In this document: positions 47,439 to 58,499 of the stretch, one piece after another
Layout: each line of letters begins with the position of its first letter
Position numbering within the stretch: position 1 is the stretch's first letter
DNA from: Voacanga thouarsii
Taxonomy: Eukaryota; Streptophyta; Magnoliopsida; Gentianales; Apocynaceae
Assembly (NCBI GenBank): GCA_026120185.1
Contig: JANUWF010000008.1
Span: forward strand, 5,208,001 to 5,272,000
Direction: 5' to 3'
Length of the DNA stretch: 64,000 nucleotides
Program-made: the position numbers and the translations under genes
The notes under the pieces: model-generated
The model's database searches: none
Told to the model about the DNA's origin: nothing
What the model saw: only the letters and a program-made list of their open reading frames with translations

Positions 47439-48302
47439 CAATCAACTACGTCACAATTTCCAAAAAGAGAACCATCTAGGATTATACCTATAGTAGGAGG
47501 AGGTAATGAGCCATATTATAGTAAAAAGATAGGACTCCAACAACCCTCAGGAGTAATTTATAATTTACCACCTCAACATAAAGCAGGTAGTGAATTAACA
47601 ATGACATTTTTTCACCCTCAAAATTGAGAAGATGTAATAGATAGATAAGAAGTTGATGCACTGAATGGATTACAAAGGTATACTTATACCATGACAGCTG
47701 AAGAGGTAGTCAATTTCATAGAAAATCTATTAGGACCTATGAAAAATTACTTTATAGATTGGAGAACTAAGTATCCACAATCTTATTAAAGGATACTAGA
47801 TTTAGCTGAAAACCCTCAAAATGTAACCAGTCAAATTAGACAAATAATATTAAGCTACGATCCTTATAGAGGACAAACAGAATTGTAAGATCAAGCTATG
47901 AAAAATCTTGAACTGTTATAAGTAGATAAGGATCTGCTAAATATAGACACATTTAGCAGGAGATATTTAGAGCTAGCCATGAAAACTGGAAGAAGTTGGG
48001 ATTTAGAGTTAAGTAATAAGTATTTTGCCAAACTCCCAAATCTTTTAGGAAAAATAGTTGCAGAAAAATGGTCTAAATCTGTAGGCAGACAATCTGTAGT
48101 AGGAATTACTACTAGAATATAATTCTTCTTCAACTATTTGAAAGAACAATGTATGCAACACCAAATAGATAAGCAGACTAAGAACTATAATTACTGCAAA
48201 AGAATAATAATTCCCATGTCATTTGATTTAGAGAAACCAGAAAAGACAAGGAAGTTAAAAAGGAGTAGTTACTATAAGAAAGGAAAGCCCCCAATGAAAA
48301 AC
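47439..48302 (+). pseudogene. EPRV-C extra copy: inverted coat-protein segment
   Basis: It reads on the plus strand as the reverse complement of about 54855-55695, including MTAEEVVNFIENLLGPMKNY, DWRTKYPQSY, SQIRQIILSYDPYRGQ, RYLELAMKTGRSWDLEL and YFAKLPNLLGKIVAEKW, with four stops. These are coat-protein-type residues of Caulimoviridae. It ends at 48302 just before the CCHC knuckle would begin. Its left junction shares gttcccc with the TRIM-like repeat (microhomology). Confidence 0.85.
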
Positions 48303-48375
48303 CATTTAATTTACACACATAAGTTTTGCGGAATCTCTCGACTAAAGGAGTTGTACATAGTGAGAGAAGATATGG

Positions 48376-48610
48376 CTATTTATAACCATCCTGACTTGAC
48401 TCTTCGAAAAGTCAAAGGTTAAATGGCTCTTCGAAATACTACAGGCTAATTGTCTTTTCAAAAAGCAAAAAGCTAAATGGCGCTTCGAAATACTAAAGGC
48501 TAATTGACTCTTTGAAAAGCAAAAAGCTAAATGGCTCTTCAAAATACTAAAGGCTAACTGACTCTTCGAAAAGCAAAAAGCTAAATGGCTCTTCGAAATA
48601 CTAAAGGCTA
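48376..48610 (-). promoter_or_regulatory. EPRV-C promoter-like module: TATA box and four 54-bp repeats
   Basis: On the minus strand TATA box gttataaatag (48386-48376) is preceded by four tandem units with exact 54-base spacing (aaatgg marker at 48421, 48475, 48529, 48583). Each holds two ttcgaa-type motifs: gctcttcgaa and the inverse ctcttcgaaaag. The module follows the 332-codon ORF, the usual site of the caulimovirid genomic promoter, and its output would be read leftward. A 96-codon frame here only translates the repeat, because 54 is divisible by three. Confidence 0.65.
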
Positions 48611-48723
48611 TATTGAAGTGGTAAAGACACAATTTTATTCACTTCACTAAAGAACGCATCCTATCAGTTTTTCTTTCCAGTTGGAAAGTAGTGAGTAAAG
48701 TGGGATTCACAAAATACTAGACA

Positions 48724-49722
48724 CTAAAGCTCCATTAAATTATCAAGATTACCATCTTCATCCTCAATTCTTTCTTCTTCGTCAAATGGCGGGTTATATT
48801 CATGATGCATAGTCTCTCCTTGCACCATGGTGAATGTTCTAACTTTGACCAACCTGTAGAATTCTATGAGTTTTGGATCTTGATTGAATGAACTTTGATA
48901 TGGTACATAGATATTTCCAGGGAAGATATCATCAGCAAAAATCTTCATATTTTTGGATTCAGCAAGAAGTCGATGATATACACCAAAGGAATACTCAACT
49001 ACATGCGTGAGACTAGCCACCCTGTAATTGCATATTTGATCTACAACAGAAACTATTTCATTAGGGATAATGATTAGATTTCTGTGCTCATAAATAGGGT
49101 TTGGCTTGTGTCTTGGGAACCTTGAGATTAAGACCTCAGTCCTGCAATCATTTGGATAATTAGGGCTATAAAGAGAAGGAATAGCATGTAAAACCATTCT
49201 CAAATAACCATCTCTGCATGAATCTGATTCCATCATATGATCACAATAATGGGATAATTGTCTGTCTATGATCATGGTTCGTAGCTGTAAATAATTCTTT
49301 TCAGGAATATAAAGTTTAAATAGCATCCCATGCTCCATCAACTTGTTTACAGATAATTCTAATCCTAATACATTCTTATCAACCCATTTTTGAAGATTGA
49401 CTACAACCTGAACAAATGTAAAGCTTTTTTCTTTATCTCTACAATTGTAACTAATGATGTTGAAGCTCAATCCTTTATATTGCTGAAAAGGCCTTCCACA
49501 GATGTTTCGAAACATTTCTTGGATTTTTATTTTTTCAGAAATTTTTTCTACGAGGATACATTTGTAAATTTGCAATTTTACTTCATGGATTTTGCTGGGA
49601 AATTTTTCAAATTTTTCTTCTTTCTGTTTCAAATCCTCCTCCATGTAAGCTTTCATTTCTTTCATCAATTCAAAAAAATATTTGCTCATTTTTTCTTTTC
49701 CTTTCAAACTTACTTTCAACAT
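48724..49722 (-). CDS. EPRV-C downstream ORF: 332-codon protein, function unknown
   Basis: This is the longest intact frame outside pol. The ATG at 49722 opens an uninterrupted frame to TAA at 48724. The same frame reads upstream to about 49900 with one stop near 49800, so the native start may lie farther back. The N-terminal ~60 residues are rich in Lys and Glu with a heptad-like pattern (possible coiled coil). The middle (residues 80-250) is a mixed globular domain with Cys, His and aromatic residues (RQLSHYCDHMMESDSCRDGY, HAIPSLYSPNYPNDC). The end is acidic. No known motif is recognised. By position after RNase H and before the promoter it would be the last ORF of the virus, comparable in place to tungrovirus ORF4 or to the transactivator of other caulimovirids. 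Confidence 0.6.
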   Translation of the reverse strand: MLKVSLKGKEKMSKYFFELMKEMKAYMEEDLKQKEEKFEKFPSKIHEVKLQIYKCILVEKISEKIKIQEMFRNICGRPFQQYKGLSFNIISYNCRDKEKSFTFVQVVVNLQKWVDKNVLGLELSVNKLMEHGMLFKLYIPEKNYLQLRTMIIDRQLSHYCDHMMESDSCRDGYLRMVLHAIPSLYSPNYPNDCRTEVLISRFPRHKPNPIYEHRNLIIIPNEIVSVVDQICNYRVASLTHVVEYSFGVYHRLLAESKNMKIFADDIFPGNIYVPYQSSFNQDPKLIEFYRLVKVRTFTMVQGETMHHEYNPPFDEEERIEDEDGNLDNLMEL

Positions 49723-50291
49723 CTTGAGTTGTTTTTCGAGATCAAGGATAGTTTGGGGTGTTTGTGGTTTAAGAATGGTTTCAGATGGTTCAGAAAGTTA
49801 TGCAAGTTGCATTCTAAGATGATGGATTTCTTGGTCTTTCAAACTCAAAGAACTATTCAAGAAATAGAGATGTCCGAACAAGGCTTTAAGTATACTACCA
49901 TACTGTTTGTGGTTTCTATATTTTCACAAATTATCTAAAAGGGTTTGTTGTTCATGAAGGCATAGGAAGTAGGAAAACACAGGGCACCAAGCGGAAGCGA
50001 AGATAAAAAACTGGAAAAACAAAGAACAGGGGAACTCTAGGGCAGAGCCGACATCGGCTCCGGCAGCCCTAGCCGGCGCCGGTTAGGCTCTGTACAAGTT
50101 TTGAGGTTAAAAATTTTTTTACCTCTTTTCCTCGTTCTAAGAGTTGGCTGGACTGGAACGTGCTCAACCGGGGTAGGTGTGCTGGTGGAAACCTCTTGTG
50201 CGATTCTTGCAAGTCTCATACTCCGTCTTTGCATGTAGGTGAACGCTAATCTCTCGATCTTCTAGTATATAGCCTACCTAAATCCGTTTGG
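49723..50291 (-). other. Upstream extension of the 332-codon ORF and a basic N-terminal-like ORF
   Basis: Minus-strand frame continues above 49722 (SEPSETILKPQTPQTILDL, then after a stop LKDQEIHHLRMQLA). A separate 65-codon frame (50234-50037) starts MQRRSMRLARIAQEV and is Arg-rich. Between them, 49945-50105 is GC-rich (gccgacatcggctccgg, ccggcgccggtt), resembling motifs in the Athila LTRs at 100-350. This suggests a small LTR-derived insertion splitting one longer ORF, but that is uncertain. Confidence 0.35.
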
Positions 50292-50322
50292 TGAACAACT
50301 ATAGACTAAGGAACCTTTTTTC

Positions 50323-50359
<37 letters not shown>

Positions 50360-51784
50360 GTCTGGCTTTTCACAAAGAAGAAGACGTCTCAAAGAGTGTA
50401 TGTTCTGTAACCACGTTATTTTCAATCCTTCTGTTTAACCTAAATAAAACCTTAGATTAAACTGGACTGAGCCATTGGACTCTTAGTTTAACCTTTTGAG
50501 CTTAATTAATTATTCTAATTAGAACCAACCTAATTGCCCAATTAATAATTAATTTTCAGCCCAAATAAACTAGTCCAATTAATAAGCCTATATTAGTTTA
50601 ATCCCAAGTTAATCTTTAATTATTCAAACTGGGCCAAAGCCCTGAATAATTAATTAACCCACTAAACTAATTTTATTAATTCTCTCTCCATGGACCATTA
50701 TTTTATTCTAGCTCAATAATTAAATTAGACTACTTAAATAAAATAAATTTCATTTAATTTAAAATCAATTCCTTAGCCCGTATTTAATTAGGACTCACGG
50801 TCTATACTGGGGACCAAAAGATACACTGCATTGGCTACTAAAATGACCAAAATAACCTTGCCATATAAATAGCTGTATTTTGCTTTTTAAATATTTCCTA
50901 ATATCACCATAAGAAAATATTGACCTCAAGGACAGAGCTGCGTTAGCAAAATCTCCGATCTACAGGTGTAATGACTAAAATACCCCTCTATACATCGTCG
51001 TACATTTAGAGAGAAAGAAGTGTACTAACACCTCTCTAAATGACATCTACCATCCTTAGGCCTCTAGTCTAATGATCCACGACTTCTTGGATTATTTTTG
51101 CTTTTCAAGGGAGCTACCCTAAAGCAAACATCCAAGTCATGTTTCCCAAGACCCTGGATATTCAGATCATTCAGATAACCACGAGGGGCGATATAGTATA
51201 GAAATTATCTTGTACAAGTCTGTCTTAACTAACTACTCACACATACCCAACATGCAAGTATATTGGCCCTACGATAGAACCTCAACTATAGCATATCAAA
51301 GTATATGCTTCCAACTTTGTTAGACCACCAACTCACACTCAAGTTGTAGAGTACTAGTTCATGCTGTAACGGTAGTAATCTAGGTTTCTACCATATAGTA
51401 CTTTTAGAAACCACTACTACAGATCCTATTCTACGTATTCGAAATACGCTTATGTCATGAAGTGAGCGTATTGCTCACTGGCTAAAGGTAAGCCATTCCC
51501 CATTTAGAATTCACAATATAATAACCTAGACATGATGAGATTCACATTCTCATCAATCGGTTAAGAATGAATGTTTATGTGTTAAAGAACCCATGATCCA
51601 TACCTTACTATGAAAGACCTCCATTCACATGGACCACTTACTTAAACACAATAGGTATTTTTCAAACGTAATTGTGCACAAAGAAAATTATAAATTCACA
51701 AACAATTTCTAAAAATAAATTCTTTTATTAAAATATTGAATTTTTACATCAGAAACCTAGTCTAAGAGGGCATACATCCTAACA
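50292..51784 (-). mobile_element. Copia LTR (solo) inserted in EPRV-C
   Basis: On the plus strand it runs about tgaacaactatag to gggcatacatcctaaca. The inner part matches 13800-15195 and 18060-19460 (for example tggctactaaaatgaccaaaata, gcgttagcaaa, ctacaggtgtaatgactaaaat). The right end is clear; the left end is taken at tgaac by analogy with 17669. No TSD is identified (right flank gttcc). Confidence 0.75.
50325..50358. repeat. (GA)n microsatellite in the copia LTR
   Basis: It is an uninterrupted ga run near the left end of the LTR. Confidence 0.9.
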
Positions 51785-54015
51785 GTTCCAGGGTAACAGG
51801 GAAATCAGGTACAAATTTTTTAGGTAGGACCCTCAAAGAATAAGGTCCAAATCTAATTTCAGATGCCTCGGGTTTAGGCAGTGATGATGATCCTGTATCC
51901 ATATGCAAAAGGAAACAACAGTTTAAATTATCTATTTAGATCTTTAAAGATCTATTCTACTTTTATGGTAGGCTAAGCCATAAACTATACTTAGGTTCCA
52001 ATAACTTAATATGGTACCTAAAATAGTTATTGAATACTTTACGATAGCCTTTTCAGAGTTATGCTTTGACTAAATATGTTATTATTGGGCTAAGCCCAAT
52101 CTATATTAAACAATGGGCCTTATAACCAGTCTACTGAGCTGGTCAACACAGAAATTCTGGTTAGCATTAATGTGTTCAATGAAGACTTTGAACCCATTTC
52201 CTACAAAAAAAAATCAACAAACATTAGCCATCTATTAACATATAACTTTGAATGTGACATTTTATAATAGAAAGAGACAATAGATTTGCAATCAGTTCTC
52301 AAAGTAAATTCTCGTGTAGGATTTCTCAAGTAAACTGAGAATTTCTTTAGAACAAATATGAAAGCTAATATTTCAGCATCTGTAGTGGTTACTTTACTTT
52401 TATATAATCCACTACAGTAACTGCTAATTTTTTCATTTTTTCATTTATCTTCTTTAAATGGTTTCCATTTTAAAACTCCTCCCCAGCCATCTAAGCTCAC
52501 ATCTACTTCTACTATTATGTAAGCCTCTAGAGGTGGTAGTTCTAAAGGTGGTAATGATTGAATTATTTCTTTTATTTTATTGACTAACTTAAAATCTTGG
52601 TCATTAAATTTTCTTTGACCATGATATCATGTTTTAGCATAAAGGGGTCCTACTAATTTGCCAAAGTTAGGGATATAAGTCCTACAATAATTCAACAAAC
52701 CTAAGAAGGATTGAAGAGATTTTAGATTAGTAAAATCCACTTCCTTTTCTAAAATAGTTTTGGCAATATGATCCATTAACTTGATATGTCCTTTGCCAAT
52801 TATATATCCTAAAAATTCTATTTGGTATTTTCCCAAAGACATTTTCTTCTTTGAGAGAATAAGACCATGTTGAATACATAAATAAAAAAATTTCTTTAAA
52901 TGACTTATGTGTTCTTTCCTACTTTTACTAAATATTAAGATATCGTCTATATAACATACTACAAAAGGAATTTCTTTGAAGATGTTATCCATTTTTCTTT
53001 GAAACACAGATGGTGCATTTTTCAATCCAATAGGCATTACTAACCATTTATAATGTCCATTTGGTACTGTGAATGCTGTCCATGGAATACTATCTTCATG
53101 CATTGCTACTTGCCAGAATCCTGACTTAAGATCAAATTTAGAGTAAATAAAACTATCTTTTACTCTTAATATCAAAAGTTCTTTATTAGGGATGATATAA
53201 ATATCTTCAACTGTATTATCATTTAGTCGTTTATAGTTATAAACCATTCTACTTTTTCCCCTAACAATTTCACTATGTTTTCTTACTATGAAGGTAGGAG
53301 TTCTATGTGGGCTGTAACTATTCCTAATTATTCCTAATCCCAACAATTCCTTAATATGCATGTTGGCTTCATCTAAATCCTTAGGATTATAATTTATAGG
53401 CTTATCCTTTATAATTACTTCAGGATTTATTATTTCTAATTTGCAGAGTATTTTGTTTTTCTGCCAATGTTCTAAGGGATTTTCTCCTATAATCTTGATT
53501 TTTTCTAGTTGTTTTAATAAGACCTCTATATCCTGTTTTTCACTAACTATTTCTGCTAAATTAAAATTAATTTCATTTGAATACTCGAATTCTGAGAAAT
53601 CAAAATCTTTAAATGCTTCTATTTCAAGAATTTCTGTTCTTTCCTGTGACATTTCTAATAGTTGACTACTAGGTAGTAAATTAAGTTCTCTACTTAAAGG
53701 AGAGCTTACTATTGTATCTGCCCTTTTAAAAAAGGTTACTCTATTACCTTCTACGATTATTCCACCATGGAGATTTTTGATGAAATTCATGCTTATTATT
53801 AGTTGATAATTCATGGTCGATACCCATGTTGTTGGTAGATAGTATTTTTCACTATTAAATTTAATAGTGCAATCCACTAGCCTTTCATCTATTTTCCTAG
53901 TATTTCCTACTGTATCTATTACAGTTGAACCTATTTCTAATTCTCTTAAATACTTTTTAGGTACTAAATCTCTGTGGATGTGACACATAGTAGCACAGTA
54001 TCAATTATTCCTGAT
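51785..54015 (-). pseudogene. EPRV-C protease, reverse transcriptase and RNase H
   Basis: A 453-codon open frame (53988-52627) covers the protease body and the whole RT palm. RT motifs include NSYSPHRTPTFIVRKHSE, KSRMVYNYKRLNDNT, YSKFDLKSGFWQVAMHEDS (first catalytic Asp), WLVMPIGLKNAPSVFQRKM, and the intact VCYIDDILIFSKSR box, then IEFLGYIIGKGHIKL and LQSFLGLLNYCRTY. The protease Asp-Thr is visible just upstream (about 54005) but in another frame, consistent with a short deletion, so the active site is broken. After a stop, RNase H continues with VEVDVSLDGWGGVLKW (about 52515-52470) and decays toward the copia LTR at 51784. RT copies the viral RNA and RNase H removes it. Confidence 0.9.
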
Positions 54016-56310
54016 AATGTGAAGGTATGTTTATCAGGAAATTCTATAACACAAAAGTATTGAGCAAGTTATTTGTTCTATATTTTTCTAATGCTAAATT
54101 TTGCTTATTATTGCAGGGTTCAAGGATTGTTTCAAAGCTATTTTGTTCCTCAATAACTATTCCCTTTTGTTTACCATCTTTCTTTCTACCTTTACATATA
54201 CAATCTTGAAGACTTTCTTCAAGATTATCTATGTATTTTTACATTATTCCTATGGTTTTAAGATGTAAATTTACTTGAGATTTGTAACTTACATCTTGAA
54301 TTTCTTCCCCTTTTACTTCTATTTCTTTTTGGGGCATTTCATAGGTTAAGTGCTGACTTGCACAAAATTTACATACTGCTATGTTGCATTTTGTACAGTA
54401 AGTGCTATGCTTCTCAATTAAGAATTTCAAGCAAATTTCACATCTATCCTTAAATTTTGTGAAATCTTGCCAAGCATGATTATATTGCTTATATCTATTG
54501 AGTTCTAAATTATACCTATTTTTTAGAAAGATAGGATTATTATCTAAATTCTAATATTCATTCATGTTTAATAAATTAAGGTCTTCAAAGTCCTTAAGTT
54601 TATCTAACATGTCAGATATATTTCAGTAACTCATGATATCACTATCATTATCAGCTTCATCACCTTCTAATGATATAATATCATAATCTGGTTCTATATC
54701 TAATGTTTGGTAGGTATTCAACATTTACCTATTTACTTTCTTATTTTTTCATTGATATGCAAAATGTCCTACTTCCCCACATACATAACATTTACATTTT
54801 TTAGGAGGTTTACAGGCTTTAAACCTTCTAAGTTAGTTTTTCATTGGGGGCTTTCCTTTCTTATAGTATCTACTTCTTTTTAACTTACTTGTCTTTTCTG
54901 GTTTCCCTGAATCAAATGACATGGGAGTTATTATTCTTTTGCAGTAATTATAGTTCTTAACCTACTTATCTATTTGGTGTTGCATACATTGTTCTTTCAA
55001 ATAGTTGAAGAGGAATTGAATTCTAGTAGTAATTCCTATTACAGATTGTCTGCCTATAGATTTAGACCATTTTTCTGCAACTATTTTCCTAAAGGATTTG
55101 GGAGTTTAGCAAAATACTTATTACTTAACTCTAAATCCCAGCTTCTTCTAGTTTTCATGGCTAACTCTAAATATCTCTTGCTAAATGTTTCTATATTTAG
55201 CAGATCCTTATCTACTTGTAACTGTTTAAGATCTTTCACAGCTTAATCCTGCAATTTTGTTTGTCCTCTATAAGGATCATAGCCAAATATTATTTGTCTA
55301 ATTTAACTGGTTACATTCTGAGGGTTTTCAGCTAAATCTAGTATCCTCTAATAAGATTGTAGATACTTAGTTCTCCAATCTATAAAGTAATTTTTTATAG
55401 GTCCTAACAGATTTTCTATGATATTGACTACCTCTTTAGCTGTCATGGTATAAGTATACCTTTGTAATCCATTCAGTGCATCAGCTTCCTATCTATTTAT
55501 TACATCTTTCCAATTTTGAGGATGAAAAGATGTCATTGTTAATTCACTACCTGCTTTATGTTGAGGTGGTAAATTATAAATTACTCTTGGGGGTTGTTGG
55601 AGTCTATCTTTTTCCTATAATATGGCTCGTTACCTCCTCCTACTATAGGTATAATCCTAGATGGTTCTCTTTTTGGTAATTGTGACGTAGTTGATTGGGG
55701 AACATTATACATTGGTGATGCCTCACTTACACCACTGGTTTGACTAGTGCTAGGATTCATATTTACCCAGGTTTCAAACTGTGTATATTTGTTATCTTCT
55801 AAATCTACCAAAGGGGTTTCTATTTTATTTATACATGCTTCAAATTGTGAATTATCAGTAAGGATACTAGGTGTTAAATCTATTATTGGTTCAGGGATAG
55901 AATCTATTTTTCCATTCTCATTATCCAATTCTCCATTCCTATTGATCTTTGGATAATCATCCCTAATACCTTGCCCGCTAAGATACCAATCAGCTTCATC
56001 TAATTCTGGTTTTTCTTCAAAATGTTGTTGCCAATCATAATCTATGAGTACTAATTCTAGAGTTTCCTATGTGAGAAGGTTCTGTAAATTGGAATGCCGT
56101 ACTTATTCATGATGTACTTCCCAGTCCTCCTGTTCATATTTCACTAGTATTGTTATCATCAGTGATTAAATATTTGGCAAAAATTCCTTGGACTACTCTT
56201 TCCTCTTTTTCCAGTATTATAGGTATAAACCTATTGTTCCTAAGAATGGTTTTTATTTGGTCCTTATAATCAGAATCTATTATTCCAACTATATTGGCCA
56301 ATGAAATTCC
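54016..56310 (-). pseudogene. EPRV-C coat protein region with CCHC knuckle and Cys-rich signature
   Basis: On the minus strand the capsid part runs from about 56310 to 54800 with several stops, including YFAKYLITVDDN-like, MDNENGKIDSIPEPII, and the conserved segment duplicated at 47439-48302. It is followed by a zinc knuckle CYVCGEVGHFAYQ whose last Cys is a TGA stop (54749-54751). A second motif at 54362-54442 reads CEICLKFLIEKHSTYCTKC then NIAVCKFC, exactly CX2CX11CX2CX4CX2C, the spacing described for badnaviruses. An acidic stretch (SLEGDEADNDSD) lies between them. The protein would package the viral DNA and bind nucleic acid. Confidence 0.85.
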
Positions 56311-58138
56311 TTTTTTTTTTTTTTTTGGAGTGATGATCTAGGAATTATTATTAAGCATTCATCTACTTCTATTTCTATAGTTATTCTAGTATCTATTACT
56401 AACTCAGATAATGGGTTTATGACTACTGATTGAACTAAACTAAAATCATATCCTACACTTCCTATAGTCTATCTTTTAGGAAGTTTAGTGTCAAGATTTA
56501 TAATATTAAACTTTCTAGTCATCTGAAGGATCTTCTTCGTCTGAATAGATACCTTTTAAATAAAAATCTAATTCTTCTTCTTCTCTCTGTCTAATCTTTT
56601 TCTTTATCCAAGTTTTTAAGAGAAGGAAAAGTTCTTTATTTTTATGGTCTTTATAACTAAGTTTGATTACTTTGTATAAGCTTTCAAGGGTATAAAATGA
56701 ATTCAGATCTAACTATCCTAAATTAACTAATGCTACTATAACCGTACACTGTTCCATTATTTGGTCTCTACTAAACCATGTGTCAGATTCTAAATTTTTT
56801 AAGAATGAAGTTCCTGGTATCTTTAGATCAGGTGTATCCATCAAGGGTATCTTTCTCCATCTTCAAAGGAATCTTTCCACTTTCTATATTCCTTTGCATA
56901 TAGTATTTGTTCATTCTGTGAACACTAATTATCTAATAGTTTAAACAAGTATTTATTTTCACTTGTTTCTATATAATATATTATTCTTACCCGAAATTCA
57001 GAAATTAATTCTAAATTTTTTCTATCTTTCTGACTAAGATGAAACAAGGCCTGTTGGATGTTATTGCTATTCTTCCTCTTCATCCTCTTGTTCATTTCCT
57101 ATATAACTATTGAATCTACAACTAACATTTCCATTAACTTTAGTATAATACTGGGCACTAGTTGGAGCCATTATTGGTTTGTCTACTATTTTACTAATAT
57201 TCCAGGTGTCTCCTAGAAGATCATGGTTCTCTATCTTCTTTCCTGGTAATACTTTTATTCCTCTACTTGCTAGGAATCTAACTATTTCTATTTCTTTAAC
57301 AGTATATCCTATACCATTTCTAGAAGTTACTTTACCTATGATATTTTAACAAATCAAGAGATTTTCAGCATTTTCTACCATGTTATATCCTTTGCTTTTG
57401 ACCACTACCTTAAGATGTTCATGCATTTGGTCAATAGGGAATAGGTAGTCTGGCATTATATAAACTATTTGATTATTTTAACTCATGTCAACCTCCATAT
57501 TTCCTATAATAGCTGTTATTATGTCATTATGTCTTGTATCTAGGAGTCTAATAAAAACTTGTGTTCCTAATTCTTTTCTATGGATTCCTTTAATACCTAT
57601 CATAATACATCCTAAATGAAATAATTCATTATTTTCTTTTAACAATGCATCTCTACTTTCCCTAGTTATTACTGGTAAGATTGTTGTATTTTTATCATTG
57701 GGGCTTGATATTAAGTGTTCTCTGTACAGATTTACTAGCTTATGATGTTTACTGGGACTATAATTATATAAGTATTTAGCGGCAATTGGCTGAATTTTAT
57801 TGTCCCTAAAATTTGCTAATTGTTGTTCTGGATCGACAACTATTTCTACAATCTTAAAAGGTCTAATCTTTTTTACTTTATCTATCACCCTTTCTATTCT
57901 ACCATAAGTAACTATATCCAACTTCTCTCTTTCTGCTATCTTTGAAGTTGTCATTTTAGAATTTTTTCGATATGTTCCCATTTATGAATTAATTTCTACT
58001 TATTAGGTTATAAATACTGTATATATGTCAAATCCAGTATTCTAAAATCTCTACTTCTCCTCTATCTATAGTTTCATGGACTATTGAAATTTGAGGTCTT
58101 TCTTTAGGTATATCTATTATTTCAATATCGTATCTCAT
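56311..58138 (-). pseudogene. EPRV-C polyprotein N-terminus: movement protein
   Basis: The polyprotein frame can be taken from an ATG at 58138 (MRYDIEIIDIPKERPQISI). After a break it continues in a 167-codon frame (57981-57478) that ends LFHLGCIMIGIKGIHRKELG, IRLLDTRHNDIITAI and IGNMEVDMS. This resembles the 30K-type movement protein core of badna-like viruses, in particular DTRH and MEVD. Farther on VYIMPDYLFPID, GYNMVENAENLLIC and SRNGIGYTVKEIEI are read to about 57230. Such proteins make tubules through plasmodesmata. The stretch 57100-56311 is decayed coding that links to the capsid part. The identification rests on these motifs and on gene order. Confidence 0.75.
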
Positions 58139-58169
58139 GATTTCTTATTTTTCTCTTCAAGTGACGCTA

Positions 58170-58490
58170 CTAACTTTTCCAAGTAGCAAAGATATGAAAT
58201 TTTGGTTTCTTCACAAGCTTCTTTCCTGTCTCTAAATTTAAACCTTCTAAAGATTTACTAATGAAAGTTAATTTATTAGAGATTTCAACATCTCTGGTTG
58301 GAGCTTCTAGCTTTTCAAGTATTTCATGCAACAATAATATTATTACGTTATTTTGCCTGATAATTACTTTATCACCTGGAGTTGTGATACTTTTGTTAAC
58401 ATCATCATGTTTATTAAGAATTCTTACAGATTCTTCTAAATACTTTCTGCTTTCTATTAAAGCAGTTTGATATCCTAGATTATTTATCAA
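58170..58490 (-). CDS. EPRV-C small ORF 2
   Basis: This is an open minus-strand frame of 106 codons, MINNLGYQTAL..., placed between ORF 1 and the polyprotein. It is hydrophilic and helix-prone, with a C-terminal Lys-rich part. ORF 2 of badnaviruses is a small nucleic-acid-binding or virion-associated protein with a coiled coil. Position and size fit, but I see no diagnostic motif. The ATG sits just after the end of ORF 1. Confidence 0.5.
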   Translation of the reverse strand: MINNLGYQTALIESRKYLEESVRILNKHDDVNKSITTPGDKVIIRQNNVIILLLHEILEKLEAPTRDVEISNKLTFISKSLEGLNLETGKKLVKKPKFHIFATWKS

Positions 58491-58499
58491 ATCAATTAT

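Noticed and set aside
48342..48632. 96-codon minus-strand ORF with repeating residues
   Set aside because: It is the in-frame translation of the 54-bp promoter repeats; the unit length is divisible by three, so the frame stays open by arithmetic.
49390..49938. 182-codon plus-strand ORF
   Set aside because: It is antisense to the 332-codon EPRV-C ORF and rich in Phe, as expected for the complement of a Lys/Glu-rich coding strand.
52600..53990. Possibility that the 453-codon RT ORF is a retrotransposon rather than viral
   Set aside because: No integrase follows RNase H, and the upstream movement-protein and Cys-rich motifs are pararetroviral.
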